Of a stretch of DNA of 64,000 nucleotides, positions 8,820-17,566 are shown in pieces (position 1 is the first letter of the stretch; every line of letters starts with the position of its first letter). The notes below the pieces were generated by a model. It searched no databases. It had not been told where the DNA came from and saw only the letters and a program-made list of their open reading frames with translations. Source of the DNA: Mariniphaga sp041687255 (GTDB lineage: Bacteria; Bacteroidota; Bacteroidia; Bacteroidales; Prolixibacteraceae); contig JAWLCL010000004.1 of the NCBI GenBank assembly GCA_041687255.1, positions 62,001 to 126,000 of the forward strand, given 5' to 3'. A program made the position numbers and the translations under genes.

Positions 8820-9203
8820 ATGAAAGCAAAACAGGTTTCAGTATTCCTCGAGAATAAGTCAGGAAGGTTAAATGAGGTGGCAAAGATACTTGGTGACGCC
8901 AATATAAATATTTCTGCTTTTACTGTAGCCGATACCTCCGATTTTGGAGTACTCAGGCTGATTGTATCTGATCCGGAAAAAGCATGTAATGTGTTAAAGG
9001 AGCAACATTTTTCTGTAAGAACCACAGATGTTGTTTTGGTAAACAGCTCTAACAGACCCGGAGCATTATCTGAATTATTAAATGTTCTTGATGGCGAAGG
9101 AGTTTTTATTGAATACCTTTACGCATTTTCAATGAATGATGACCAGGCAGTAATTGTAATCAGACCTTCTGATTTGGAAAGATGTATGAATGTTCTGAAA
9201 TAG
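8820..9203 (+). CDS. Tandem ACT-domain protein, second copy
   Basis: A 127-residue protein with two ACT repeats: KQVSVFLENKSGRLNEVAKIL at the start and VLVNSSNRPGALSELLNVL from about residue 71. It keeps the glycine/leucine pattern (NKSGRL, NRPGAL) at the ligand-binding loop in both halves more clearly than the first copy upstream. It is therefore the better candidate for a real amino acid sensor. It lies 114 bp after paaK and 117 bp before pheA in the same direction. Confidence 0.87.
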   Translation: MKAKQVSVFLENKSGRLNEVAKILGDANINISAFTVADTSDFGVLRLIVSDPEKACNVLKEQHFSVRTTDVVLVNSSNRPGALSELLNVLDGEGVFIEYLYAFSMNDDQAVIVIRPSDLERCMNVLK

Positions 9204-9320
9204 CGGAAAATTTAAGCAGCCGGTGAAACCATTGATATTGCCTGATGTTATATCAAAACGAAGAAAGCCGGGAACTAAAATCAGAATGTGTATATTTAAA
9301 TAATTTTTTAAAACGTAAAG

Positions 9321-10157
9321 ATGAAGCGCATTGCGGTACAAGGGATAATTGGGTCTTTTCATGAAGATGCTGCCGTTAAATATTTTAAGGAAAAGATAAA
9401 AGTAGTTGAATGTAAATCTTTTACTAAAGTTTGTGAATTGGTAGACACCGATCAGGTTGACTATGCCGTTATGGCTATTGAAAACTCCATTGCAGGCAGT
9501 CTTTTAAAAAACTATCAGTTGATTCGTGATTATCATTTACGGATTATTGGAGAAATTTACCTGCATATCCAGTTGAATCTGATGGCTGTACCGGGAGTAA
9601 AGCCTGCCGATATTAAGGATATTTATTCACACCCGATAGCTTTGCAGCAGTGTGTTGAATACCTGGAAAAGTATTTCCCGGATGTTGAGTTGCATGAAGG
9701 AATAGATACTGCCGGGGCTGCTAAGCTTATTTCAGAGCAGCGGCCTTTGGATGCTGCTGCTATCGGAAATCTTCGTTCCGCTGAGCTTTATAATCTGGAA
9801 GTGTTGGAGACAGGTGTTGAGACCAATAAGAAAAATTATACCCGGTTTCTCATCCTTTCAAAGCATGGTAATCCTACTGAAAAAGCAAATAAGGCATCGT
9901 TAAGTTTCGAAGTTGGTCATTTTTACGGAGCGCTGGCAAGGGTTCTTAATGTTTTTACAGAATACCAGATAAATCTGGCTAAGATACAGTCGGTACCTAT
10001 AATTGGAAAGCCTAATGAGTATGCCATTCACGTGGATATTGAATGGGAAAACACCGACAATTATAACAAGGCTTTGCACCAGGTGCTTAAAAGTGTATCA
10101 AGCCTTGCCATTTTAGGAGAATATGAACGTGGTGAAATTTATATAAATAATCAGTAA
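9321..10157 (+). CDS. pheA: Prephenate dehydratase with C-terminal ACT domain
   Basis: Converts prephenate to phenylpyruvate in phenylalanine synthesis. The catalytic domain shows the family motifs AIENSIAGSL (about 52-61), AAIGNLRSAELYNL (about 152) and the NYTRFLIL segment containing the essential Thr-Arg-Phe. A regulatory ACT domain follows (SLSFEVGHFYGALARVLNVF onward). The first motif reads VQGIIGSFHEDAAVKYF, close to the usual GxxGSfs/hA start. Length 278 is normal, with no fused chorismate mutase. It is followed 17 bp later by flavodoxin and then an aminotransferase that could complete phenylalanine formation. Confidence 0.96.
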   Translation: MKRIAVQGIIGSFHEDAAVKYFKEKIKVVECKSFTKVCELVDTDQVDYAVMAIENSIAGSLLKNYQLIRDYHLRIIGEIYLHIQLNLMAVPGVKPADIKDIYSHPIALQQCVEYLEKYFPDVELHEGIDTAGAAKLISEQRPLDAAAIGNLRSAELYNLEVLETGVETNKKNYTRFLILSKHGNPTEKANKASLSFEVGHFYGALARVLNVFTEYQINLAKIQSVPIIGKPNEYAIHVDIEWENTDNYNKALHQVLKSVSSLAILGEYERGEIYINNQ

Positions 10158-10174
10158 TAACAATTCAGACGGTT

Positions 10175-10699
10175 ATGGATAAAACAGCAATATTTTTTGG
10201 GCCACTCGATGGTGCAGTGCATAGGGTTGCAAAGAAGCTTAAGCAAATCATTGGAGCAGATAAGGTGGTAATGGTGCCGGTAAAAGATGCCAGCGTAGAA
10301 GATCTAGAAAAATATGACAAAATCATTTTTGGCATTTCTACAGTAGGTAAGGAGACCTGGGAGTCGATATACACGAATGTTGACTGGGCAAAATTCTTAC
10401 CCGAAATAGGTAAAACACGTTATGAAGGAAAAACTTTGGCAATATTTGGACTGGGAGATCATATAACCTATTCACATACATTTGTTGATCATATCGGTTT
10501 GCTCGGGCGGGAGCTGATGGAGAACGGGGGAACATTGGTGGGGCAGGTACCTGTTGAAGGTTATGAATTTGATGAATCAGAAGCTGTTGAGGATGGAATG
10601 TTTATGGGCCTTCCTGTGGATGAAGATTTTGAACCTGAACTAACGGATGAGCGGCTAAAAAACTGGGTTGAAATTTTAAAACCCCATTTTGGCTTTTAA
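10175..10699 (+). CDS. Flavodoxin
   Basis: A single-domain FMN electron carrier of 174 residues. The start AIFFGPLDGAVHRVAKKL corresponds to the phosphate-binding loop, although the usual T/S-x-T-G-N-T is replaced by GPLDGAVH. Further on are IFGISTVGKETW (second FMN loop), FGLGDHITYSHTFVDHIGLL (third loop) and GLPVDEDFEPELTDERLKNWV, the classic flavodoxin C-terminus. It is packed between pheA and an aminotransferase, upstream of a ferredoxin-type 2-oxoacid oxidoreductase, so it may donate or accept electrons for that enzyme, particularly under iron limitation. Confidence 0.9.
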   Translation: MDKTAIFFGPLDGAVHRVAKKLKQIIGADKVVMVPVKDASVEDLEKYDKIIFGISTVGKETWESIYTNVDWAKFLPEIGKTRYEGKTLAIFGLGDHITYSHTFVDHIGLLGRELMENGGTLVGQVPVEGYEFDESEAVEDGMFMGLPVDEDFEPELTDERLKNWVEILKPHFGF

Positions 10700-10761
10700 G
10701 AGGAAAAATAAACCAACTTATTGAAAACACCGGACCAGGCATCCGGGCAATTTCATTTCGA

Positions 10762-12102
10762 ATGAATAAAAATAAAAGAATGGGAAACACCCCTATGCCC
10801 AAAGAAATCGTTGATGCAAAAGTTAAAGAACTTCGGATTGCAGATTCAGGAAAGGCTTCTATTCGTGAAATTGTAGCTTTGGTGAATCAGGTGGAGGAGC
10901 TAACCGGCGAGAAATATGTCCGCATGGAGATGGGCGTACCCGGACTGCCGCCTTCGCAAATTGGAGTTGATGCTGAAATTGATGCGCTGAAGAGGGGAGT
11001 GGCTGCTATTTATCCGATGGTCGATGGCATTAAACCATTGAAAGAGGAAGCTTCACGCTTTGCAAAAAATTTCCTGGATATAAACATTTCTGCCAAAGGG
11101 TGCATACCTACTGTCGGTTCGATGCAGGGAACTTATGCTGCATTTATGGCTGCAGCAAATACGGTACCCGGAAAGGATACAACCTTGTTCATAGATCCTG
11201 GTTTTCCCGTGCAAAAACAACAAATGATGGTTCTTGGTCAGAAATATGCCACGTTTGATGTGTTCAACTACAGGGGAGTGAAACTGAGAAGCAAACTGGA
11301 GGAGTTTCTTGAAAAGGGAAATGTTTGCGCCATTGTGTATTCAAATCCGAACAATCCTTCCTGGATATGCTTTACTGATGAGGAACTCCAGATAATTGGT
11401 GAATTGGCAAACAGTTACGATGTAATTGTTATGGAAGACCTTGCCTATTTTGGAATGGATTTCAGGCAGGATCTGTCAAAGCCGGGAGAGCCTCCTTTTC
11501 AGCCCACTGTAGCAAAATATACCAACAACTATGTGCTTTTTGTTTCAAGCTCCAAAATATTTTCCTATGCCGGTCAGCGTTGTGGGCTGATGATGATTGC
11601 CGATGAACTGTATAAGCGTGATTTTGCAGCATTGCAGGATAGATTCGGAGGAACCGATTTTGGCAGCACAATTACTTTAAGGTTGCTCTATGCTTTGTCG
11701 TCGGGTACCAGTCATTCCGCTCAATGGGCGCTTACAGCCATGTTGAAGGCTGCCAATGAGGGTAAGTTTAATTTTGTTCAGGAAATAAAGGAGTACGGAG
11801 AGAAAGCCAAATTGATGAAACAACTGTTTCTTGAGAACGGTTTCAAAATTGTTTATGAAACTGATCTGGGGCAACCTATTGCTGATGGATTTTATTTTAC
11901 AATTTCTTATCCCGATATGACAGGTAACCAATTGGTGACAAATTTGCTTTATTATGGCATAAGTGCAATTGCCCTTGATAATACAGGAAGCCTTGAAGAA
12001 GGCATTCGTGCCTGTGTTTCATTTGTTAAACGGGAACAGTTTCCTGAACTGGAAAGAAGATTGAAAATGTTCAATAAAGATTTCTCCGAAAAAAATCTTT
12101 GA
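10762..12102 (+). CDS. PLP-dependent class I/II aminotransferase
   Basis: Fold-type I aminotransferase of 446 residues. Visible motifs are YSNPNNPSW (193-201), MEDLAYFGMD (224-233, PLP-binding Asp/Tyr) and VSSSKIFSYAGQRCG with the Schiff-base lysine at about residue 265. Its place between pheA/flavodoxin and the oxidoreductase genes suggests it interconverts an aromatic 2-oxo acid and amino acid, for example phenylpyruvate and phenylalanine. The substrate is inferred from context only. Internal ATGs 18 and 33 bp downstream are alternative starts. The stop overlaps the next gene by one base. Confidence 0.9.
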   Translation: MNKNKRMGNTPMPKEIVDAKVKELRIADSGKASIREIVALVNQVEELTGEKYVRMEMGVPGLPPSQIGVDAEIDALKRGVAAIYPMVDGIKPLKEEASRFAKNFLDINISAKGCIPTVGSMQGTYAAFMAAANTVPGKDTTLFIDPGFPVQKQQMMVLGQKYATFDVFNYRGVKLRSKLEEFLEKGNVCAIVYSNPNNPSWICFTDEELQIIGELANSYDVIVMEDLAYFGMDFRQDLSKPGEPPFQPTVAKYTNNYVLFVSSSKIFSYAGQRCGLMMIADELYKRDFAALQDRFGGTDFGSTITLRLLYALSSGTSHSAQWALTAMLKAANEGKFNFVQEIKEYGEKAKLMKQLFLENGFKIVYETDLGQPIADGFYFTISYPDMTGNQLVTNLLYYGISAIALDNTGSLEEGIRACVSFVKREQFPELERRLKMFNKDFSEKNL

Positions 12103-12668
12103 TGGATCAGAAAAAGGTTGTTGCCAGATATCATATTACGCTCGATTTGCTAAAGAAGGTTGAGCTTAAGAACAAACCGGTATTATTAAAAAAAGGAGAG
12201 TCATTTGTCAATTACGGAGAAAAAACCCAAAAGATTGGGATTCTAATCAGTGGCTTGCTCTATTCAACTTATGTTTCAGAGAATGGAACAGAATGGATTT
12301 CCCGCTTTTTCTTTCCTCCAAACAATTTCATTGTGAGCAGCCACCGCAGTTTTTACCAGGGCAAAAGCTCGAAGGAGGCAATCAGGGCATACGAAGATTC
12401 TGAACTGATTTATATTGAAAGAGAAGAGTTTAAATACTTGCTCGATAATTACAGCCAGTTTGAACGTACAGTGCGTATTTTAGCCGAAGAAAGTTACGTT
12501 CAGGCAATGGAACGCATTCATTCTTTTCAGTCGCTTACGGCCGAACACCGAATAATAAAATTCTTGGATGAATATCCTGAGCTGGGAAAAAAACTTCAAC
12601 GACAGCATATTGCCTCCTATTTGGGAATCCACAGAAACATTCTTACCCGCTTTTTATATAAAATTTAA
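12102..12668 (+). CDS. Crp/Fnr-family transcriptional regulator
   Basis: A 188-residue one-component regulator. The N-terminal cyclic-nucleotide-binding-like beta-roll contains LLKKGESFVNYGEKTQKIGILISGLLY, and a long helix (EESYVQAMERIHSFQ) leads to a C-terminal helix-turn-helix (HIASYLGIHRNILTRFLYKI). There is no Fnr-type cysteine cluster, so a direct oxygen-sensing iron-sulfur role is unlikely. I choose the ATG in the TGATG overlap with the aminotransferase gene; an in-frame TTG lies one codon earlier. Translational coupling suggests it regulates this aromatic-acid cluster, including the oxidoreductase genes downstream. Confidence 0.88.
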   Translation: MDQKKVVARYHITLDLLKKVELKNKPVLLKKGESFVNYGEKTQKIGILISGLLYSTYVSENGTEWISRFFFPPNNFIVSSHRSFYQGKSSKEAIRAYEDSELIYIEREEFKYLLDNYSQFERTVRILAEESYVQAMERIHSFQSLTAEHRIIKFLDEYPELGKKLQRQHIASYLGIHRNILTRFLYKI

Positions 12669-12708
12669 GAAAGCAACAATAGTTGCACATTTTCAGATTG
12701 GTAAAAAA

Positions 12709-12716
12709 TAGTTTTG
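12709..12716 (+). promoter_or_regulatory. Candidate Bacteroidota -7 box upstream of the ferredoxin/2-oxoacid oxidoreductase genes
   Basis: TAGTTTTG matches the TAnnTTTG -7 consensus. A TTG 23 bp upstream is slightly too far for a good -33 element. If used, the leader before the ferredoxin subunit is about 165 nt and contains a small hairpin (TTTTCAT/ATGAAAA). A 5-bp inverted repeat, GCAAC-AATA-GTTGC, lies just upstream, immediately after the regulator gene. Confidence 0.35.
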
Positions 12717-12886
12717 TCTTAATCAAACAGATTTAAACCTGAAATGATAAAAAACTTACAATTTATCAGTCATGCTTTTCATTTGATGAAAATATTTAAG
12801 TTGCTAAATTTTTGCTGCAAGAACCTGATTTTTATGGTGTTTTTAAGTGAAAAAGGATATTATTTTTACCCAAAAAATAAGATGAT

Positions 12887-13111
12887 ATGGCAAAAGTAAG
12901 AGGAGCTGTTGTAGTTGACATAGAAGGATGTAAAGGCTGTGAACTCTGTGTTGAAGCCTGTCAGGATGACGTACTTGCCCTCCACAGAGAAGTAAACAGC
13001 CGCGGATACCACTATTCCTATATGAAAAATCCGGAAGCGTGTATTGGTTGTGCCAATTGCGGAGTTGTATGCCCCGATACCTGCATTACGGTTTATAGGG
13101 TAAGGGTATAG
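12887..13111 (+). CDS. korD: Ferredoxin-type delta subunit of a 2-oxoacid:ferredoxin oxidoreductase
   Basis: A 74-residue protein with two complete [4Fe-4S] motifs: Cys15-Cys18-Cys21-Cys25 (CKGCELCVEAC) and Cys52-Cys55-Cys58-Cys62 (CIGCANCGVVC). This is the delta subunit layout of four-subunit 2-oxoacid oxidoreductases (KorD/VorA). It would wire the thiamine-bound intermediate to ferredoxin or flavodoxin. It precedes the alpha, beta and gamma genes by 99 bp, so the order is delta-alpha-beta-gamma. Confidence 0.93.
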   Translation: MAKVRGAVVVDIEGCKGCELCVEACQDDVLALHREVNSRGYHYSYMKNPEACIGCANCGVVCPDTCITVYRVRV

Positions 13112-13210
13112 TTTTTACAGAGTTTCACTTGCAGTTACGATTAATGGTATTTATGCAGTTAGTCGGGATAATTTTGCAGATAACCAGTTACAGCATTAAA
13201 AAATAGTATA

Positions 13211-14311
13211 ATGGGAGAATACAGATTAATGAAAGGGAATGAGGTGCTTGCCGAAGCAGCCATCCGTTGCGGATGCGATGGCTATTTTGGTTATCCCATT
13301 ACACCTCAGTCGGAAATTATGGAAACATTGATGGAACGCCAGCCTTGGAATGAAACCGGTATGGTGGTTCTGCAGGCCGAGAGTGAAGTGGCAGCTATCA
13401 ATATGGTTTATGGAGCTGCCGGCTCCGGAAAGAAGGTAATGACAACTTCTTCAAGTCCGGGAATAAGTTTAATGTCGGAAGGAATTTCATACATAGCAGG
13501 AGCTGAGTTGCCCTGCCTTGTGGTGAATGTTCAAAGAGGGGGGCCGGGCCTGGGAACTATCCAGCCTTCACAGGCCGACTATTTTCAGGCAGTTAAGGGA
13601 GGTGGCCATGGCGATTATAAAATGATTGTGCTTGCTCCTTCTTCTGTTCAGGAGATGAATGACTTCGTGGACCTGGCATTTGAACTTGCTTTTAAATACC
13701 GCAATCCTGCAATGATTCTCAGCGATGGCGCCATTGGACAGATGATGGAAAAAGTGCAGCTTGCGGAGTATAAACAAAGATGGACCGATGAAGAAGTAAG
13801 TGAAAATTTCGGAAGCTGGGCAACTACCGGTAAACCTGCCTCCCGGCAACGGAATGTAATTACTTCTCTTGAAATGGATTCCCTTAAAATGGAAGCCAAC
13901 AACCAAAGGTTTCAGGAAAAATACCGCCAGATGGAAGCCCATGAGCAGCGGTATGAAGCCATTCAATGTGACGATGCGGAATACATCCTGGTGGCATTCG
14001 GCACTTCTGCAAGGGTATGCCAGAAAGCTGTTGAAATTGCACGTGAAAAAGGACTTAAAGTAGGATTGTTACGACCCATTACCCTTTTTCCGTTCCCTAA
14101 ATCAATTATAGGTGAACTTGCTCATCAGGTAAAAGGATTTCTTTCCGTTGAAATGAATGCCGGTCAGATGGTGGAAGATATTAAACATGCTGTATACGAT
14201 GCCGGATTACATCGAAAGGTAGAACATTTCGGGCGAATGGGGGGGATAATCCCTTCACCGGGGGAAGTTGTTGAAACACTCGAACAAATATTTATACAGG
14301 AGGACGAATGA
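13211..14311 (+). CDS. vorB: 2-oxoacid:ferredoxin oxidoreductase alpha subunit (VorB/KorA)
   Basis: The alpha subunit carries the pyrimidine-binding half of the thiamine site. The sequence shows GYPITPQSEIMETL near the start, the QAESEVAAINMVYGAAGSG segment, and a C-terminal transketolase-like domain (EYILVAFGTSARV, LLRPITLFPFP). At 366 residues it lacks a fused gamma domain, which is encoded separately downstream. The enzyme class oxidatively decarboxylates 2-oxoacids to acyl-CoA, or runs in reverse. It resembles VorB (branched-chain 2-oxoacids), but the aromatic neighbourhood makes phenylpyruvate-type substrates plausible. Its stop overlaps the beta gene by 4 bp. Confidence 0.92.
   Translation: MGEYRLMKGNEVLAEAAIRCGCDGYFGYPITPQSEIMETLMERQPWNETGMVVLQAESEVAAINMVYGAAGSGKKVMTTSSSPGISLMSEGISYIAGAELPCLVVNVQRGGPGLGTIQPSQADYFQAVKGGGHGDYKMIVLAPSSVQEMNDFVDLAFELAFKYRNPAMILSDGAIGQMMEKVQLAEYKQRWTDEEVSENFGSWATTGKPASRQRNVITSLEMDSLKMEANNQRFQEKYRQMEAHEQRYEAIQCDDAEYILVAFGTSARVCQKAVEIAREKGLKVGLLRPITLFPFPKSIIGELAHQVKGFLSVEMNAGQMVEDIKHAVYDAGLHRKVEHFGRMGGIIPSPGEVVETLEQIFIQEDE
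14298..14303 (+). promoter_or_regulatory. Strong Shine-Dalgarno for the beta subunit
   Basis: AGGAGG is a full Shine-Dalgarno match, which is uncommon in this phylum. It lies inside the last codons of the alpha subunit gene and fixes the first of two tandem ATGs as the beta-subunit start. Confidence 0.6.
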
Positions 14312-15099
14312 TGGAAATTAAAGATATTATTAAACCCGAAAACCTGGTTTACTGCAAGTCGGATTTGTTGGTCGACACCATTATGCACTATTGCCCCGGA
14401 TGTACACATGGGGTTGTACATAAGCTGATGGCAGAATTGATTGACGAAATGGGCCTCCAGGAGAAAACAGTGGGGGTGGCACCGGTAGGATGTGCTGTTT
14501 TTGCCTATAACTACATAGAAATCGACTGGCAGGAAGCTGCTCATGGAAGAGCGCCTGCTGTGGCAACAGGTATCGTGCGCCTTAATCCCGATAAGTTTGT
14601 ATTCACTTACCAGGGCGATGGCGATTTGGCATCCATTGGTGCCGCAGAAATACTGCACGCCTGCAACCGTGGTGAAAATATCCTGGTTGTTTTTATCAAT
14701 AATGGAATTTACGGAATGACAGGAGGGCAGATGGCACCAACATCATTGGAAAACATGGTGACATCAACCACACCTTTTGGCAGGGACACCGAACGCAACG
14801 GCTATCCGATGAAAATGACCGAGCTGGTTGCCCAGCTGCCGGGCACTTCTTATGTTACCCGTCAGTCGGCTCAATCTCCTGCCACCGTGAGAAAATGTAA
14901 GCGTGCACTGAAAAAAGGCATTAAGAATGTTCTGGAGAAAAAAGGTACCTCATTTGTTGAGGTGGTTTCAACCTGCAATTCAGGCTGGAAGATGACTCCC
15001 ATCCAGGCAAATAAGTGGATGGAGGAAAATATGTTCCCGTATTATCCTCTTGGAGATTTGAAGGACAGTGAAAAAGGCGAACCTTTGTCAACAAATTAA
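14308..15099 (+). CDS. korB: 2-oxoacid:ferredoxin oxidoreductase beta subunit, TPP-binding
   Basis: The thiamine-diphosphate-binding subunit. It contains CPGC at 29-32, the metal/diphosphate motif GDGD (103-106) followed by NN at 131-132, and IYGMTGGQMAPTS. These are characteristic of KorB/VorC-type beta subunits. Two ATGs sit in tandem at the start; an unusually good AGGAGG, 4 bp before the first ATG, favours that one and overlaps the alpha-subunit stop (ATGA). Translational coupling should keep subunits equimolar. Confidence 0.93.
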   Translation: MMEIKDIIKPENLVYCKSDLLVDTIMHYCPGCTHGVVHKLMAELIDEMGLQEKTVGVAPVGCAVFAYNYIEIDWQEAAHGRAPAVATGIVRLNPDKFVFTYQGDGDLASIGAAEILHACNRGENILVVFINNGIYGMTGGQMAPTSLENMVTSTTPFGRDTERNGYPMKMTELVAQLPGTSYVTRQSAQSPATVRKCKRALKKGIKNVLEKKGTSFVEVVSTCNSGWKMTPIQANKWMEENMFPYYPLGDLKDSEKGEPLSTN

Positions 15100-15111
15100 A
15101 AACAACTGATT

Positions 15112-15675
15112 ATGACTGAAGAAATGATTATTGCCGGATTTGGCGGACAGGGTGTTCTTTCCATGGGGAAAATTCTTGCCTACTCAGGCATAATGGAAAA
15201 CAAGGAAGTAACCTGGTTTCCCTCTTATGGACCGGAAATGCGCGGAGGAACTGCCAATGTAACTGTAATCGTAAGCGATAACAGGATAAGTTCACCTGTG
15301 CTTCATGAATACGATACTGCCATCATTTTGAACCAGCAAAGCCTCGATAAGTTTGAAAAAGCTGTTAAGCCGGGTGGAGTCCTGCTTTACGACCCTAATG
15401 GTATAACAAAACCTCCAACCCGGAAAGATATCAGTGTCTATAAAGTGGAGGCTACCAAAACAGCAGTTGAAATGGGTAACCCTAAAGTATTTAACATGAT
15501 TGTTTTTGGAAGCTTTTTAAAAGTGAAGCCTATCCTCAGCCTTGATAATGTGGAAAAAGGGTTGGAGAAGTCACTTCCTGAACGATATCATAAGCTCATT
15601 CCGCTTAATCTTGAAGCCATTAAAAGAGGTCAGGAGCTGGTGGAAAAGGTAAATGAGGTACAACCGGTTTCCTAA
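15112..15675 (+). CDS. korC: 2-oxoacid:ferredoxin oxidoreductase gamma subunit
   Basis: The CoA-interacting gamma domain as a separate 187-residue protein. The start EMIIAGFGGQGVLSMGKILAYSG is the classic gamma glycine-rich signature, followed by WFPSYGPEMRGGTANVTVIVS, also diagnostic. It begins 12 bp after the beta gene and ends the delta-alpha-beta-gamma unit. The next gene is on the opposite strand. Confidence 0.94.
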   Translation: MTEEMIIAGFGGQGVLSMGKILAYSGIMENKEVTWFPSYGPEMRGGTANVTVIVSDNRISSPVLHEYDTAIILNQQSLDKFEKAVKPGGVLLYDPNGITKPPTRKDISVYKVEATKTAVEMGNPKVFNMIVFGSFLKVKPILSLDNVEKGLEKSLPERYHKLIPLNLEAIKRGQELVEKVNEVQPVS

Positions 15676-15708
15676 CCCGGGTAACTGAATCTTTTTATTT
15701 GAGGATGT

Positions 15709-16473
15709 TCATTGTCTCAACCTTGCCTTTGCTGCCATTTTAGACATAAAACTTCCTGCAGTATGGGGAAACCATCGGCAAAATTTCAGGTATATAGTAG
15801 TTCGAAAGTTTGTGGTAACAGCCGGTTTGGTTTGCAGAATGCGATGTGCCAGCTGATGCCCCACTTTTTCAGGATCCTGCATTATCTCTGCCGGAATGCC
15901 TAAAGGCTTTGCTGACGGAGTTCTTGTAAGCGGAGGATGCATTGTGCCTGCATATATGCCGTAGGGTTTCAGCTCAAAACGAAGCGTAAGGGTAAGCGCC
16001 TCTATCGCTCCTTTTGTTGAAGCATATCCGTACATCCCTGAAAAGCCGGTCAGGCCTACTCCCGAACTTACATTGTGGATTATTCCATTACCCTGCTGTT
16101 TCATATAAGGAAGAACGGCCTTTATCATTCGCGTATATCCAAAATAATTCACTTCAAATTCCTTATAAGTATCATCCGGATCTTTTTCTTCAAAAGGAGC
16201 AAATAAGGCCAGGCAGGCATTATTAACAAGTATATCTGCACGGTTCCACAACTCAATTGTTTTTTTAACTGCATTGTTGACTTCGGGGGTACTGGTCAAA
16301 TCGGCTTTTATAAAGATGAACGTTTCAGGAAAGTTCATTGAAAGTTCCGAAAGACTGTCTCCTTTTAAATCAACAGCAGCTACCTTAAATTTCTTGTTTA
16401 GCAGAGCTCTTGTCATACCAAGTCCGATGCCGCTGTTGGCGCCTGTTATAATAACAACATGTTCTTCAGCCAT
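15709..16473 (-). CDS. Short-chain dehydrogenase/reductase
   Basis: A classical SDR of 254 residues. It has the NAD(P)-binding TGANSGIG motif near residue 11, an AVDLKG end to strand 2, an NNA motif (VNNACLALFAPF), the catalytic serine region (NVSSGVGL) and YGYASTK containing the YxxxK catalytic pair. The C-terminus ends with a basic stretch (MAAKARLRQ). Substrate cannot be predicted. It converges on the oxidoreductase operon and is separated from galU by about 215 bp, so it is probably a single-gene unit. Confidence 0.88.
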   Translation of the reverse strand: MAEEHVVIITGANSGIGLGMTRALLNKKFKVAAVDLKGDSLSELSMNFPETFIFIKADLTSTPEVNNAVKKTIELWNRADILVNNACLALFAPFEEKDPDDTYKEFEVNYFGYTRMIKAVLPYMKQQGNGIIHNVSSGVGLTGFSGMYGYASTKGAIEALTLTLRFELKPYGIYAGTMHPPLTRTPSAKPLGIPAEIMQDPEKVGHQLAHRILQTKPAVTTNFRTTIYLKFCRWFPHTAGSFMSKMAAKARLRQ

Positions 16474-16647
16474 AGGACAGGTTCTTTTAAATTTGGTTTC
16501 TTATGATAAAGATAATGATTGTATTTATTTGAAACAGATAATATTAATCAACCGGATACCAAAAAATTACTCCTTTCCTTCGTTCCCGTATGTCTTTACT
16601 GAAGGTAATTAACCTATATAAATCGGGAAGATCGAAGCATTGAAAAA

Positions 16648-16681
16648 AAAATCCGTCATGAGATAAGCTCTGACGGATTTT
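16648..16681 (-). terminator. Rho-independent terminator after galU
   Basis: An 11-bp perfect stem (AAAATCCGTCA/TGACGGATTTT) with a short loop that can add a GAG/CTC pair. On the minus strand it is followed by a run of T (the A-run at about 16643-16650 on the plus strand). It ends the leftward gene group 9 bp after the galU stop. Confidence 0.9.
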
Positions 16682-16689
16682 CAAAATCT

Positions 16690-17559
16690 TTATAGTTCTT
16701 TTGAGAACTCTTTAAGCCATTCTCTTAACGGTTCGCCTATTTCCTCATGATTCAGGCCATATATTATATTTGTCTTTAAGAAGTCGAGCTTGTTGCCGAT
16801 ATCGTAACGTGTTCCCTTGAACCTTAACCCATACATGGCGTATTTTTTCACCATATCGCGCATGGCATCTGTAAGCTGTATTTCGTTGTTCTTTCCCGGT
16901 TTCAACCGGGCCAGGTATTCAAAAATTTCGGGTGTGAAAATATAACGGCTGGCAATGGCCAGGTTTGAAGGCGCTTCTTCAGCCGAAGGCTTTTCTATAA
17001 AATCTTCAGCTATCAATACATTTTCCTCCAGCTTTTTTCCTTTTATAACACCATACCTGTTGACATTATCCATGGGAACTTCTTCCAATGCCACTACTGA
17101 ACTCTTATACTTTTCGTAAACTGCCATCAACTGTTTTGTTATCGGGTCACCTTCGCCACTGATGAGGGTATCGCCTAGCAGTACGGCAAAGGGTTCGTTA
17201 CCCACATGGTCGCTCGCGTAACGAATGGCATCGCCCAATCCGTTCATTTCTTTTTGCCAGATAAAATGGATATTGGCCAGGTTGGAAATTTTTTTAATCT
17301 GTTCCAATAAGTCGAATTGCTTTTTTGCCAGCAACGATTCTTCCAAAATGGGGCTTCTGTCGAAATGTTCCTCTATTGCACGCTTACCCTTTCCAATGAT
17401 TATTAAGATATCGGTAATACCACTGGCTACTGCTTCTTCAACCACATATTGGATAACAGGGGTATCAACTATGGGTATCATTTCTTTTGGTTGCGATTTG
17501 GTAATTGGCAAAAATCGGGTTCCCCAGCCGGCAGCCGGGATAACAGCTTTTTTTATCAT
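16690..17559 (-). CDS. galU: UTP--glucose-1-phosphate uridylyltransferase (GalU)
   Basis: A nucleotidyltransferase of 289 residues. The signature PAAGWGTRFLPITKSQPKEM lies near residues 8-27, IQYVVEEAVASGI follows, then a QKEMNGLGDAIRYA segment and FIEKPSAEEAPSNLAI; all are typical of bacterial GalU. It makes UDP-glucose from glucose 1-phosphate and UTP. It starts only 7 bp after a GHMP sugar kinase that closely resembles plant glucuronokinase. The pair may therefore act in series, with this enzyme using another sugar 1-phosphate such as glucuronate 1-phosphate. Bacterial GalU is usually glucose-specific, so that extension is inference. Confidence 0.93.
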   Translation of the reverse strand: MIKKAVIPAAGWGTRFLPITKSQPKEMIPIVDTPVIQYVVEEAVASGITDILIIIGKGKRAIEEHFDRSPILEESLLAKKQFDLLEQIKKISNLANIHFIWQKEMNGLGDAIRYASDHVGNEPFAVLLGDTLISGEGDPITKQLMAVYEKYKSSVVALEEVPMDNVNRYGVIKGKKLEENVLIAEDFIEKPSAEEAPSNLAIASRYIFTPEIFEYLARLKPGKNNEIQLTDAMRDMVKKYAMYGLRFKGTRYDIGNKLDFLKTNIIYGLNHEEIGEPLREWLKEFSKEL

Positions 17560-17566
17560 AATGCGT

